Below, piece by piece: positions 9,761-21,610 of a stretch of DNA of 64,000 nucleotides. Under the pieces are notes generated by a model, which searched no databases, was not told the origin of the DNA, and worked only from the letters and a program-made list of their open reading frames with translations. The first letter of the stretch is position 1, and every line of letters begins with the position of its first letter. The position numbers and the translations under genes are program-made. Origin of the DNA: Pleodorina starrii (Eukaryota > Chlorophyta > Chlorophyceae > Chlamydomonadales > Volvocaceae); contig BRXU01000002.1 of the NCBI GenBank assembly GCA_030267565.1, forward strand, positions 1,612,001 through 1,676,000. The letters run 5' to 3'.

Positions 9761-12700
9761 CTACCGCTTGGCCGCAATGCCCAGCTTGCGCGCCCAGGAC
9801 TGCGCCTTGGCGCCCTGGTACCCCGCCTTGCCGCGCCCGCCGCCGCCGCCGCGCCCGCCGCCCGACGCAAACTCCAGGTAGCGAATCCCCGACGCGCCGC
9901 TGAGCGCCGCCATGTCGCCCACGCGCCGCCGCGCCGCCGGCCGGCCGCCCGCCGCCGCCGCCAGGCCCTCCGCGTCCTCGTCTCGCAGCGTCTCCACGCC
10001 CGCCTCCTCCATTCCCGCCGACAGCACCCGCGACAGCAGGTCGAGCTGGGAGGCGCGGTCCGAGTACATCAGCCCCTCGGCGCCGGCGGCGGCGTCCAGA
10101 AGGTTGGTCACCACCTGGTGTACGACAAGGATACGGCAAGGGCTCGATGGTACAAGGGTACGACAAGGATACGATAGTCATACGGCAAGTCAAGGGGACG
10201 GATGGGATGGTTCGGCGCCGCCGTCCCCGCTGCATCCCGCCAAGCCCCCAAACGGCCCGACGGCCCCTTCGGTCCAGTCGGAGCCCCACGTCTCCCAAAA
10301 TTGCGGTGCTTCCCTCCCCACTGGCGCTCCCCACTCCAAACCCCCGCCCACCCACCCACCCACCCACACACGCCGCCCTCCATCTCCCCTACCGCCCCCC
10401 AACTCCGGCGCCACATTGCCCACCCAGCGTGGCCGTTTTCCACTATCAAGCGAAGAAACTAAGCCACATGGAAAGAGGCCGCCCGTGCCCCCACCCACCC
10501 GCCCACCCGCCCAGCCACCCAGCCACCCAGCCAGCCCCCCACCTTGAACGAGTAGCCCTGGTCGATGAGAAACTGCTGTCTCTTGGTGGAGTAGTACATC
10601 TCCTGGGTGTCGTTGGAGACCAGCGTGTAGAAGAAGGCGTTGAACTGCGGAGTAGAAAGAGGAAGGTGGGGGGTGGGGGTGGGGGTAAGAAAGAAGAAGA
10701 TACCGCAGCGAAGGGACGGAGACAAATCGCTGTCAGCGCTGGCGGGGGCGTGTGGTGCTGCCCAGAGACAGCGCCCCTCTCGCGCAGATCTCCGCATATC
10801 CGCCACATCCCCCATATCCGCCACCCGCCCCGGCCCCCCCCGTACTTGAGCCCCGCTCCCCCTCCTCCTCGCCGCGCCGCACCTCCTCCTCGTGTCCGCT
10901 GCCCGCCTTCCCCCGCTTGGCTCTCAGGATGCGGCCCAGGCGCTGCGCCTCCTGGCGGCGGGACCCCGCGTGGGAGCTGATCTGAATGAGCACATTGGCC
11001 TCCGGAATGTCCAGAGAGTTGTCGCCCACCTGCGAGGGAGAGAGCGACCCACGGGTCGGTCGGGTCGGGCCGGGATGGTCGGGTCCTGAGCGCAGGCCAG
11101 ATGGTGGGGGCCGCGTTCCAACAACAACAGCAACAACAACTGCTGCCAATCAAGGACAAGGATCAGCAGGCGGGCGGGAGGCGCACGCTTGCCTTGGACA
11201 GGAAGACCGTGTTGATGTCTGGGTTGTGTTTGAAGGCGTGCAGCACCCGGGTTCGCTCCGCGTGTGAGGTGGGGCCGTAGATGAAGGGCTTGCGCATGCG
11301 GGTGGCGTACTCGCGGAGGGCCCAGATGTTGTCGGAGAACACGATGATCTGCGGGTGGGCGGCGGAGAGGGGAGCGAGGCGGAGGGGCAGGGAGGGGAGG
11401 AGGGAGGGGAGGGAAGTGTAAGGCGAGGCCACAGGGATGAGAAGGAGGCGACGGAGGGAGGGTGCCCGGGCCGGGCCGGGCCGGGCCACACGCGGCAAAT
11501 TACCGGTAGGTCAGGTCAGGCGAGGTCAGGTAAGGAGCAGGAAAGGTCAGGTTAGGGGCAGGTCAAGGGCAGGTCAGGGTCAGGTTAGGTCAGGGGCAGG
11601 TATAGAGCCCACGTCAACACCAGCAGCAACCAGCTCTCAGTTGCGATGCACCGCCCGCTGGCAAATGGGCTCCAGAACCCTTCCGGAGGCCACCTGAGCC
11701 CACAGTAGCAACCACCACAACCACCACAACCACCACAACCACCACACCAGCCACAGTCTCTGTCGCCAGCTCCTCCCACCTTGTCGCCGCGGACCCGCTC
11801 GTGGAAGTCGATGAGGAACTGGCAGGCCATGAACTTGTTGGGGTTCATGACGTACAGCAGCTGCTTGCGAGGCGAGTTCTCCTTCTTCAGGTACTCCCTG
11901 AGAGCACCGGCAGCAGCAGCAGCAGCAGGAGGCGGTTGAGGCGGTTGTGGCGGTTGTGGCGGTTGTGGAGCGAGGTGGCGGAGGTGGCGGTGGCGGCCGC
12001 GGGCGGTGGTGGAGAGTGGGATAGGAGGAACGTGGCGTAGGCATCGGGGGGGACAAACGGGGCGGGCCACGGCGGGGCAGGCGGCTCGCCACCGGGTGTC
12101 AACCACCGCATCGCCATTCCCGCCATAGTAATCCCACCCACCTGTAGAACTCGGCCGTCATGGGGCACCACACCTCGGCGCACTGCACGTTTGCGATGTG
12201 GCCGGCGCGCGTGAGGTCCAGCCAGTTGGCCTCGTACAGCTTGGGGCCGATGAGGAAGTTGAGGTCGGCGATGCGCTCGTCCTCGCGCACCAGGGTGGCG
12301 GTCAGACCCAGCTTGCAGTGGGACTTGCAGGTGGAGATAACCTGGAGGGGAGGGAGGGAGGAGGGGAGGGAGGGGAGGCGAGGGGAGGGGAGGGGAGGGG
12401 AGGGGAGGGGAGGGGAGGGGAGGGGAGGGGAGGGGAGGGGAGGGGAGGGGAGGGGAGGGGAGGGGAGGGGAGGGGAGGGGAGGGGAGGGGAGGGGAGGGG
12501 AGGGGAGGGGAGGGGAGGGGAGGGGAGGGGAGGGGAGGGGAGGGGAGGGGAGGGGAGGGGAGGGGAGGGGAGGGGAGGGGAGGGGAGGGGAGGGGAGGGG
12601 AGGGAGGGGAGGGGAGGGGAGGGAGGGGAGGGGAGGGGAGGGGAGGGGAGGGGAGGGGAGGGGAGGGGAGGGGAGGGGAGGGGAGGGAGGGGAGGGGAGG

Positions 12701-15700
12701 GGAGGGGAGGGGAGGGGAGGGGAGGGGAGGGGAGGGGAGGGGAGGGGAGGGGAGGGGAGGGGAGGGGAGGGGAGGGGAGGGGAGGGGAGGGGAGGGGAGG
12801 GGAGGGGAGGGGAGGGGAGGGGAGGGGAGGGGAGGGGAGGGGAGGGGAGGGGAGGGGAGGGGAGGGGAGGGGAGGGGAGGGGAGGGGAGGGGAGGGGAGG
12901 GGAGGGGAGGGGAGGGGAGGGGAGGGGAGGGGAGGGGAGGGGAGGGGAGGGGAGGGGAGGGGAGGGGAGGGGAGGGGAGGGGAGGGGAGGGGAGGGGAGG
13001 GGAGGGGAGGGGAGGGGAGGGGAGGGGAGGGGAGGGGAGGGGAGGGGAGGGGAGGGGAGGGGAGGGGAGGGGAGGGGAGGGGAGGGGAGGGGAGGGGAGG
13101 GGAGGGGAGGGGAGGGGAGGGGAGGGGAGGGGAGGGGAGGGGAGGGGAGGGGAGGGGAGGGGAGGGGAGGGGAGGGGAGGGGAGGGGAGGGGAGGGGAGG
13201 GGAGGGGAGGGGAGGGGAGGGGAGGGGAGGGGAGGGGAGGGGAGGGGAGGGGAGGGGAGGGGAGGGGAGGGGAGGGGAGGGGAGGGGAGGGGAGGGGAGG
13301 GGAGGGGAGGGGAGGGGAGGGGAGGGGAGGGGAGGGGAGGGGAGGGGAGGGGAGGGGAGGGGAGGGGAGGGGAGGGGAGGGGAGGGGAGGGGAGGGGAGG
13401 GGAGGGGAGGGGAGGGGAGGGGAGGGGAGGGGAGGGGAGGGAGGGGAGGGGAGGGGAGGGGAGGGGAGGGGAGGGGAGGGGAGGGGAGGGGAGGGGAGGG
13501 GAGGGGAGGGGAGGGGAGGGGAGGGGAGGGGAGGGGAGGGGAGGGGAGGGGAGGGGAGGGGAGGGGAGGGGAGGGGAGGGGAGGGGAGGGGAGGGGAGGG
13601 GAGGGGAGGGGAGGGGAGGGGAGGGGAGGGGAGGGGAGGGGAGGGGAGGGGAGGGGAGGGGAGGGGAGGGGAGGGGAGGGGAGGGGAGGGGAGGGGAGGG
13701 GAGGGGAGGGGAGGGGAGGGGAGGGGAGGGGAGGGGAGGGGAGGGGAGGGGAGGGGAGGGGAGGGGAGGGGAGGGGAGGGGAGGGGAGGGGAGGGGAGGG
13801 GAGGCATGAAGCGATGGAGGAAATTGGCACCCACGCACCCCCACACGCCCACACACACCCCACACAACCCCACAACACTCCCACCCACACCCTGCCTCCT
13901 CACCGTCCTGAACATGGCTGCTGGCACCACGTGCACCTCGTCCATGAGCAGCAGTCCCCACTCGCGGCCGCGGATGAGCGACATGATGCGCTCACTCTCC
14001 TCGGAGCGCTTGCCGCTGAAGGCAATCATGGTGAAGGTGGTCACCAGCACACCCACCTCACCCGGGAACATCTCCTTGTTCTCGCTGGTGAAGCGGGCGA
14101 TCTGAACATGCGAGAGGGGGGCGGCAGCAGGGCGGAGGGGGAGGGGGAGGGGTCGCCCATGAGGACGCGGCTCGAGCTTTTACTGCTACATCGACTACCG
14201 CCACGGCTGCAGCTACAGCTACTGCCACTGCCACTTCCGCCACCACCGCCCCGCCACCTCCACCCTGCCACTGCCCACCCCCTCTCTCCCCCCCTCCCCT
14301 CTGCCCCCCTCCCTCCCACCTGGTGGTCCCCAATGGAGGTCCACAGCTGGAACTGGTACTTCCATTGGTCCACCGACACGGAGCTGGTGCACAGACACAG
14401 ACACGACTTCTTGACGCGGGAGGCGGCAGCAACGCCCACCAGAGATTTGCCGGCACCGCAGGGCAACACGATGATACCGCTCCTGCGGGGGCACACAGGG
14501 AGGGGAGGGGAGGGGTGGGTGAGGGGAGGGTGAAGGGGGAGCAAGGGGGAGCAAGGGGGGGAGGAGGCGAGGGCGGGAAGGGGGAAAGGTTGGAGCAAGG
14601 GGAGGGGAAGGGAGGAAAGGGGTAAGGGCACGATGGGGGGTGGGGGTGATGTGGTGGGTGTTAAATAAAGCAGTGAGGACGGGGAGTACAAGGAGGACAG
14701 GGAGGTTGGTGGTGGGTTGCGACAGGCAAGGCAGAGGCAAGAGCAGGGTGAAATGCGGCGGCAGCGCACAGCGGCAGGCGCCCCGCCCGCCCCGCGCCCC
14801 CCCCCCCCCCCAACACCAAACACACACGCTTCCCCACCTTGCGCGTCCGTTCCCAAACATCTTGGACAGCGACTTCTCCTGATAGGGCCGCAGCTTGACG
14901 TGCGGCTTGAGCTCAAAGGGCAGGTCGGGGTTGCGGCGGTCGTTGCGGAAGTCGTACTCCTCCAGCATGGGGTAGTTGAGGCCCTCGGGCATGCACCGCT
15001 TCTTAACCTCCTCAACCTGCGTGTGTATGTGTGTGTGTGTGTTTGGGATGGGGGGGTCAGCAAGGGGAGGGTGAGGAGGGGAGGGAAAGAGGGAGGAGGA
15101 GGCGAAGGGCGTTATGCACCACGGACAGGCCGGAGCCCGTGCCGTAAGGGGACGAGGGCAGAGGAGGACAAAAGGGGGAAAGGTATTTAATTACCCTAAA
15201 AATCTGAACAGGTACAGGTCCAGTTCAGCCTCGGGCCCAGAGGCCGCTCCACAGCTGACCCCTGGCGGCGCGCTCAGCTCCGCTCAACCGTCCCAGCAAC
15301 AGCCCGCCACCGCCACCCACCGCACCCACTCCTCCTCCTCCTCCTCCTCGCGTCCCCCGCGGACACCGCCGCCCCGCACCACACCGCACACGGGACCCAC
15401 ATCACACACAGCACCCACACACCCCGCCTCACCTTGTCCTCCTTGACCTCAAACTCCAGCACCTCCTGCTCCGTCTCCTCCGCGGAAATGTCCTTGAAAG
15501 CCTTGCCGTACGCCCCGACGCCGTCGTCCTCCTCCTCCGCCGCCGCCTCGCCCGCCGCGCCGCCGTCGCCCTTGCCCCCCTTGCCGCCACCAGCCGCGTC
15601 CTTGCCCGCCCCCGCCCCCGCCCCGGCCTTGCCGCCTCCTCCTCCTCCGCCTCCCGGCTCGTCCACGATTTCCACGGCGGTGGTGATGTTGGCTGCGGCG

Positions 15701-18700
15701 TGCTCCCGAAGCGCCCGGCTGCTCTGAATGATGCCTGGTCAGCCGAGCCAACAAGAGCCACCAAGGCCCGATTGGAGGGCGAGATGGGAGGACAGTAATT
15801 CAGGAAACCGCGGAGGCGACGGCGGAAGAAACGGGAGGAGCAACCCACAGACCCGCAAAACCCAACATTCCCATCGCCGTCCAGTCCCCTCATTTATACC
15901 CCTTCCCCCAGACATCTCCCTCCCGCCCTCACAAAATAAACAAACACAGCTCCTTCCTCCCCTCCTTCCTTCCTCCCCTCCTTCCTTCCATCCCTCCTTC
16001 CTTCCCTCCTCGCGTACCTCCGCCCACAGCCGCCTCCTGAATGACCTTGTCCTGCGAAGAGAAGCGAAGAGAAGAGAAGCAAAGCGGAGCGACCCGACGC
16101 AAAGGTGACGGTGTGGCGCAGAGGCGGAGTGTGTTGGCACGGCAGGGAGGGAGGCCGGGTCGGTGCGATGACGCGCCGCGCCAGGCGGCAGCCAGGACGG
16201 AGGGCAGCAGCACAGCGCAGGGCGGGGCAGCGCAGGGCACAGCCAGGATGTCGCCCGCCAGCCGCTACCCCGCTCCTTCCCATCACCACCCACCCACCCA
16301 CGCACCCACGCACGCACCCGCTCTCCCAGCCCTCCCAGCCCGCCCGCTCCTCTCACCCTCAGGAGGCGCTTGAGTACCTCCGGGTGGCCCGACTCCACGT
16401 AAAAGTGGTTGTGCTTCAAAACCAACTTGACCTGCACACACACACACACACAGACACACAGACAGGCCGCAGAGGCGCGATGAGACATACCACGTTGTCG
16501 CAATACGACGGCGGCAACGCCTGCCGTACCTTGCCGTAGTTTGCCGTACTGTCGCGAATGAAGCTCTTGGTCTCCTCGCTCAGCTGCACCTTGGACAGCC
16601 TGCGCGGGTCGGGGGGCAAGGGGGGCAAGAAGGGGGCGTGCGAGGTGAGGGAGGGCGGACAAGGGACTCACTCACTCACTCACTCACTCACTCACTCACT
16701 CACTCACTCACTCACTCACTCACTCACTCACTCACTCACTCATTCTCGATGTGGGAGAGAAGGGGGGGCTTATTCACGTATAGGCCGGAGCCGGGGCCAG
16801 GGGGAAGGGGAAGGGCCGCCGCAGAGAAGTCCCCGCGGAGGTGGGCATGCTCACCAGGATGAGGATGAGGACCCTACGGCACCACCCGGCCAGCAACCGC
16901 AACCGCAACCGCACACGCCCGCCCGCCCGCCCACAGCGCGCACTTTCGGCGCGCGCACACACACATACTGACATACATACACACGTACACCCACACGCCG
17001 CCGGCCCGCCCTTCACCCGCCCGCCCTATCTCCCTCGCCCCCCGGGCGTTAGGAGGTGCAAGTAGTGCAGTGCGGTGCTCTCCTCCGAGGTTCCCACCTG
17101 TTGAGTACGTTGATGATGGTCTCCGTCTCCAGACCCACCGACACGGCCGCGTACAGGCTGTGGGGGGTCAGCTGGTACTCGTGCATCGCCTGGGGAGGGG
17201 AGGGGGTAAAAGAAGTCGGCCCGGGACGAGGGAACGCAACGGAACGAAGGAGGGGGGAGAAGCGGCGAGCAGTTTAGCAGCACAGGGAGTCGGGAGACGG
17301 GGGAAAGGCGGGTTCCCTACTACGGCATGCAGGGAGCCGCGGGGGAGAAGCGGCGAGCGGTGGATCAGTCGGGCAGGGGGCAGAGGACGCAGCACCGTTA
17401 CGGTAGGTCAGTCCGAAGGCGGCAAAAGCTGACAAGGAAGGAGGTCGTAAAAGGGCCCGACGCCCCTCACCGTTCTACCGCCGCTGCGCCCGCCCGGCAA
17501 AGCCCACTGCCACCACCACCAGCACCACCAGCACCAGCACCAGCAGGGTGCCCTGTGGCCCACCAGCGACCCGCGCGCCGTGACCCCGGTCCCCTTAATA
17601 CAAAACAATAAAGAAACGAGCCCAATCGGCCCTCCAACCCAACCCAACCCCTGGCCCGGCCCCAGACCGCATCAGACGGCGCGGAGCATCAGCGAGCTGG
17701 CCTCACCTCGGGTCTGCAGACCGGCTCCGAAATGGCGATCAGGAAATCGTACGCCTGCAGTACGACAGACAAACCGCCACAAAGGTCACCAGCCAGTGTT
17801 GTTTTGACCCGCTCCGGAACCCTCTCATGAGCGCATTTCCCACCTGCTTATAGATGGGCGAGAAGGTCTCCAGGAAGATGCGGTTGTCCGGAGTGACCCA
17901 CAGCGGCCGGTTGCCGTGGTCGGGCTTCAGGGAGAGGTACGAAAAGTCCGTGTCGTACGGCACGCCGTCGGGGTCGCCCCCCAGAGCTCGCTCCCGCATG
18001 GCCCTGCGACAAAAGAAAATCACCGCGGCAGAGCCGCCGCGTCGGAGTGGACAGAAGCCGCCGAGCCGCCACCGAGTCGCCAAAACAACCCGAAAGTTTA
18101 CGACGATTCAACCACCACAACCATCAACCGCCACAACCAACCAACCACCAACCGCCAAGAACAGCCTTCAAGAATCCGAGTTCGGAGTTCCGACACCCGG
18201 TCCAGCCCGCAGGCAACAGCACCATGAACCGGGGCGGCAGGCATGCCACCCAAGGTCTGACCCCCCCCACGAGAGAACCCCAACAATCGCCTGGCCCCGG
18301 GCCCCCAGCTGGCCCAACAGCTGTCTAACCCGACCAACCTGGACCCACCCACCTGGACCCGCTGCCGCCGCCGCCGCCGCGGCCGCCGCCCCTGCCGCCG
18401 CCAAAGCCGCCGCGCCGCTTCTTAGCAGCGGCCCCCCGCGGCCTGTCCTCATCATCCAGAAAGTCGTCGTCATCCAGGTAGTCATCGTCGTCATCCTCCT
18501 CCGGAGCCAACTTGAAATCCTCGGCATCCTCCTCGTCCAACGCATCGTCCGGCAGCTCGTCACTGTCGTACTCGGCGCCAAACTGCTTGGACGGCTTGCG
18601 GCTTCGGCCGCCGCGGCCGACGCCGGCGGCGGCGGCTTTGGCGCCGGCGGGCGGCTTCGCGGCGGCGGCAGCCGCCTGGGGCCTGCCAGCCGGCGGCCTT

Positions 18701-19719
18701 GCGGCCGCGCCCGCGGCCGTCGCCGCCGCAACAGCCCTCGCTCTGCTGCCGTTCGCCGGCACGCCGCCGTACGCGCCGGTACCTCCCGTCGCCGCCGGCG
18801 CTGCTGCAGCGGCGGCAGCGGGGGCAGCGGGGGCCACAGTCCGACCCGGCGCCGGCCGTTGGGTTGCAGCTGCAGCCGCCGCCGGAGGCTGCGCTCGTGC
18901 GCCGGCGGCGCCAGTGCTGCCGCCCCGCCCAGCAAACTGCGGCCTAGCCTCCTGCTCCTCCTCGTCTTCGTCGTCGACCAGGCGCGCGGCCTTGCGCTTA
19001 CGGCCCCGCCGCAGACCCTCATCCTCATCGTCGTCGTCGTCCTCCAGCCCCCCTGGCCGCTGCCCTGCCCCCGGCCGCTGCTGAGCCGCCCCTGGAGCGC
19101 CCGCGCCGCGGCCCTGCGAAGCGAGTTGCTGAGCTGGCTGTTCCTGATCTTCCAGATCTTCCAGGAGTCCATCTGGGTCGGCTGACGGCTGGTCAACGGG
19201 GCGCACGCGCTTGAGCCGGCCCGCTCCGAAACCGAGGCCGGGGGTGACGCGAGGGACCGGAGCGGCAGCGGCAGCAGCCGCTGCGGCCGCAGCGCGCTGC
19301 CCTGAGTCGCCCGGAGGCGAGACCTTGTGCGTTGGAGGAGGGCTGGGATAAGGTGCGGCTTGGGTTGGAAGCGACTCGGGAATATGAGGTATGGAAGCTG
19401 GCTGCGAGGATGCCGCGGGCGACGGGGCCGGCGCCGCTTGCGTTGCGGAAGGGGCCGACCCCGAGGCCGCAGCTGCAGCTGCTGCGGCCGCTGCCATTGA
19501 TTTTGCAAGCTTTAAGCGGATCTTGTTGACGGGAGGAGGTGGCGCGGAGCCCGCAGGTGGGACGGAGCCTTGGCTCTGGCTCCCGGGCGCATCCTGGGAT
19601 GGACCCGCTGGCGCCTCAGTGCGGGCGACGGCCCCGCTCCCAAGTTTTAGCTTTAGCTTCAACCCAGGGCCCTTGCTGCCCTGGCTTGAGTACTGGCTGC
19701 CCCCTTGAGACTCCGACAT
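9761..19719 (-). CDS. XPB: TFIIH DNA helicase subunit XPB (ERCC3 / Ssl2 family)
   Basis: XPB is the 3'-5' DNA translocase of TFIIH, used in promoter opening and nucleotide excision repair in the nucleus. Phase-consistent exons (high to low): 18353-19719, 17844-18003, 17707-17754, 17098-17189, 16530-16599, 16357-16431, 16018-16051, 15433-15734, 14838-15016, 14320-14482, 13904-14101, 12142-12341, 11780-11897, 11193-11348, 10883-11029, 10543-10644, 9761-10114 (TAG stop). They give about 1,254 aa, against about 780 in human. Visible: [11 protein letters not shown]-terminal XPB motif, Walker A GAGKS (about 785-789), DEVH box (about 884-887), the XPB-specific RED motif in LVRED (about 915-917), motif [10 protein letters not shown] and the family's [11 protein letters not shown] and [16 protein letters not shown]. 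Residues 1-455 are a single-exon extension rich in Ala, Gly, Pro and acidic runs, far longer than usual. The intron after FLSK starts with GC (AAG|GCAAGC). Start chosen: first ATG in the open frame. The 34-nt exon at 16018-16051 is the least certain. Confidence 0.95.
11505..11600. repeat. Degenerate AGGTC repeat in an XPB intron
   Basis: This short stretch carries scattered AGGTCAGG/AGGTAAGG/AGGTTAGG units, the same family as the large array at 662-7614 and the cyclase intron array. It sits in the XPB intron between the exons at 11193-11348 and 11780-11897. Confidence 0.8.
12377..13804. repeat. GGGGA pentamer array inside an XPB intron
   Basis: About 285 head-to-tail copies of GGGGA (TCCCC in the sense of the gene) fill most of the intron between the exons at 12142-12341 and 13904-14101. 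A few 4-bp GGGA units break the register (for example near 12601, 12621, 12685 and 13441). No stops occur, so large spurious open frames (PPLPS / GRGGE) cover it on both strands. In the transcript this intron is an extreme pyrimidine tract. Confidence 0.97.
16668..16743. repeat. (CACT)n microsatellite in an XPB intron
   Basis: About 19 perfect tandem copies of the tetranucleotide CACT lie in the intron between the XPB exons at 16530-16599 and 17098-17189. Confidence 0.95.
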
Positions 19720-21610
19720 CTGTGTTTAATGAGCCCGCACCAGCGAACGAGCAATCATAGGCTTGCTAAATTACAGGAGTATGATGACAAAAGCAGTGAT
19801 GATATGGATTGCATGAAGCGACTGCATTTAACGGTGTTTTAAAGAGTAAACGTTGAGGTGATAGCCGAAGCCCGGCCTATAAACCATAAAGTATTCTGAT
19901 TAAATGCCATATCTAGGTAAGAATATTAACTTGACTTTGCAGTGGCCCGTTTATGAAGGTAGAACGACTGTTGAGTGGCGATGAGCCAACCGCCACTCTG
20001 GCCACTACGGTGTTTACACGCAATGCAGTCAAGCTCAAGTCTTGATGTATTGGGTAGTTATTATGCAATTATGATATACTGAATGCCCTTCCATGCCTGC
20101 AGCAGAGTTCTGCAGGAACCAGGGGTCGGCACTGGCCACTACAACGGTCAGCTCCTTTCAACCTGTAAGGCTAGAGCACCGCCCTGGAGATCGTTTCTGG
20201 GTCGAGATCTATATAATTGTGGATTTGTTGCCTTCACCTGCGGTTTCACCAATGACGGTGCCGAAGAACGGCAACACCGCAGGGCAAAATAAACGGTCTC
20301 GACGCGCGGATCCCCATTTCATATTGTGCCGACAAAAGAACTTGAATGCTGCGAATACCCGTTCATGACAAGAACGCGCCTTGCACATGGTGACCGGCCA
20401 GCAGCGGTCGCTGCAAGGAGTGAGACCCGCTCCTCATCCGCTCCTCATCCCAGGATCGCTGCGGGGCGCCCGCAGTCCCAGCCCCAAACCCATCCCTCGT
20501 CTGCCCCGGCGGGCCCCGGCTCTCCAGATGGGCCCTGTCCCTTACGATCCGTGAAAGCCCTAGTGGACAGGGATTTAATGGTGCACTCATCTTCGCTCAG
20601 GGGCGCGTACCGTGTGATATCGAACGACTCGAGTGTGCAGATAGCGAAGGATAGCGTCCCTGGGCTGTCTTCTCATATACCCGGCTGGTGTGCAGATAGC
20701 GAGGGCTAGCGTCCCTGGGCTGTCTTCTCATATACCCGGCTGGCAACTCTCCCACGATCGAACGGACAGCGGGATGAGTCGCGCGCCGCCCATACGCCGG
20801 GGCTGGCCCTGAAAGCTCCCCTGCCGTGTTCGTTCATCCATATCTCACGTCCCGACTTGCGTGACCCTGCTTATATCCCCTTCCCTTGAACTACTACCAT
20901 CGGCGTCCCTCTATGAAGCTTTGACTTCGTATTGTATCTTGCGCAGGCTTAATGTCTGCCTGGGCTGGGATGCAATCCATTTGTCCCGTGTTTGTCCCGT
21001 GTTTGTCCCGGTGCTGCGCAGCGCAGGCTGCAATGAGGCAAGAGAAGAAGCAAGCTGACAATGTGATGTAGTATCTCCGGCTTCAAGGCATGGCATGATC
21101 GGGCCCTCAGGACGCGCAGAGACGCGTGAATTAGTGCTGGTCAGGGCTGTGCATCTTGGCCTTGGATCCTGCTTTGAATATGGGGGTTCGCTAAATTTTG
21201 GCTATCTCAGGAAGTATGCGATCACATAACCGGTCTTTTTTTGATGTGATAGCTGTCTATATAGTAAGTGTGCGTAGACATGGCCGACGCAGCGACGCTC
21301 CCGCTCGCTCCGAAACTCGGTCAACAACGTTTGACGAAAATCCTCCACACACAGGCCTACAGCAAAAGCACACAGTTCGATGTTCAAGCGATGTTTTGTA
21401 TTCAATTACTGGCTCCACCAACTATGCACATCTGTCATATTGACGAGCCACCGCGAAAACAAGTGTCTCCCTCTAATCATTTATAATGATGCTACACATT
21501 ACGCTAGCATCCATGAAATATAGTTTGAGAGAAATTTTACGCCGTCATGGCGACGCACTGACCCTCGTCAAACGTTGAGCCGAAAGTCGAGGACATACAC
21601 CTGCCCGGAC
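19720..21610. promoter_or_regulatory. Divergent intergenic region between XPB and the coiled-coil gene
   Basis: This 1.9 kb gap separates two genes transcribed away from each other, so it should contain both promoters. It is clearly richer in A and T than the coding DNA around it. It holds a perfect-looking tandem duplication of about 56 bp (about 20632-20687 and 20688-20743, unit beginning GTGTGCAGATAGCGA) and three tandem copies of an 11-mer TTTGTCCCGTG near 20979-21010. I see no convincing gene or clear TATA box. Confidence 0.45.

Noticed and set aside
11887..14105. Large PPLPS and GRGGE repeat open frames on both strands
   Set aside because: They are translations of the GGGGA intron array plus shadows of XPB exons.
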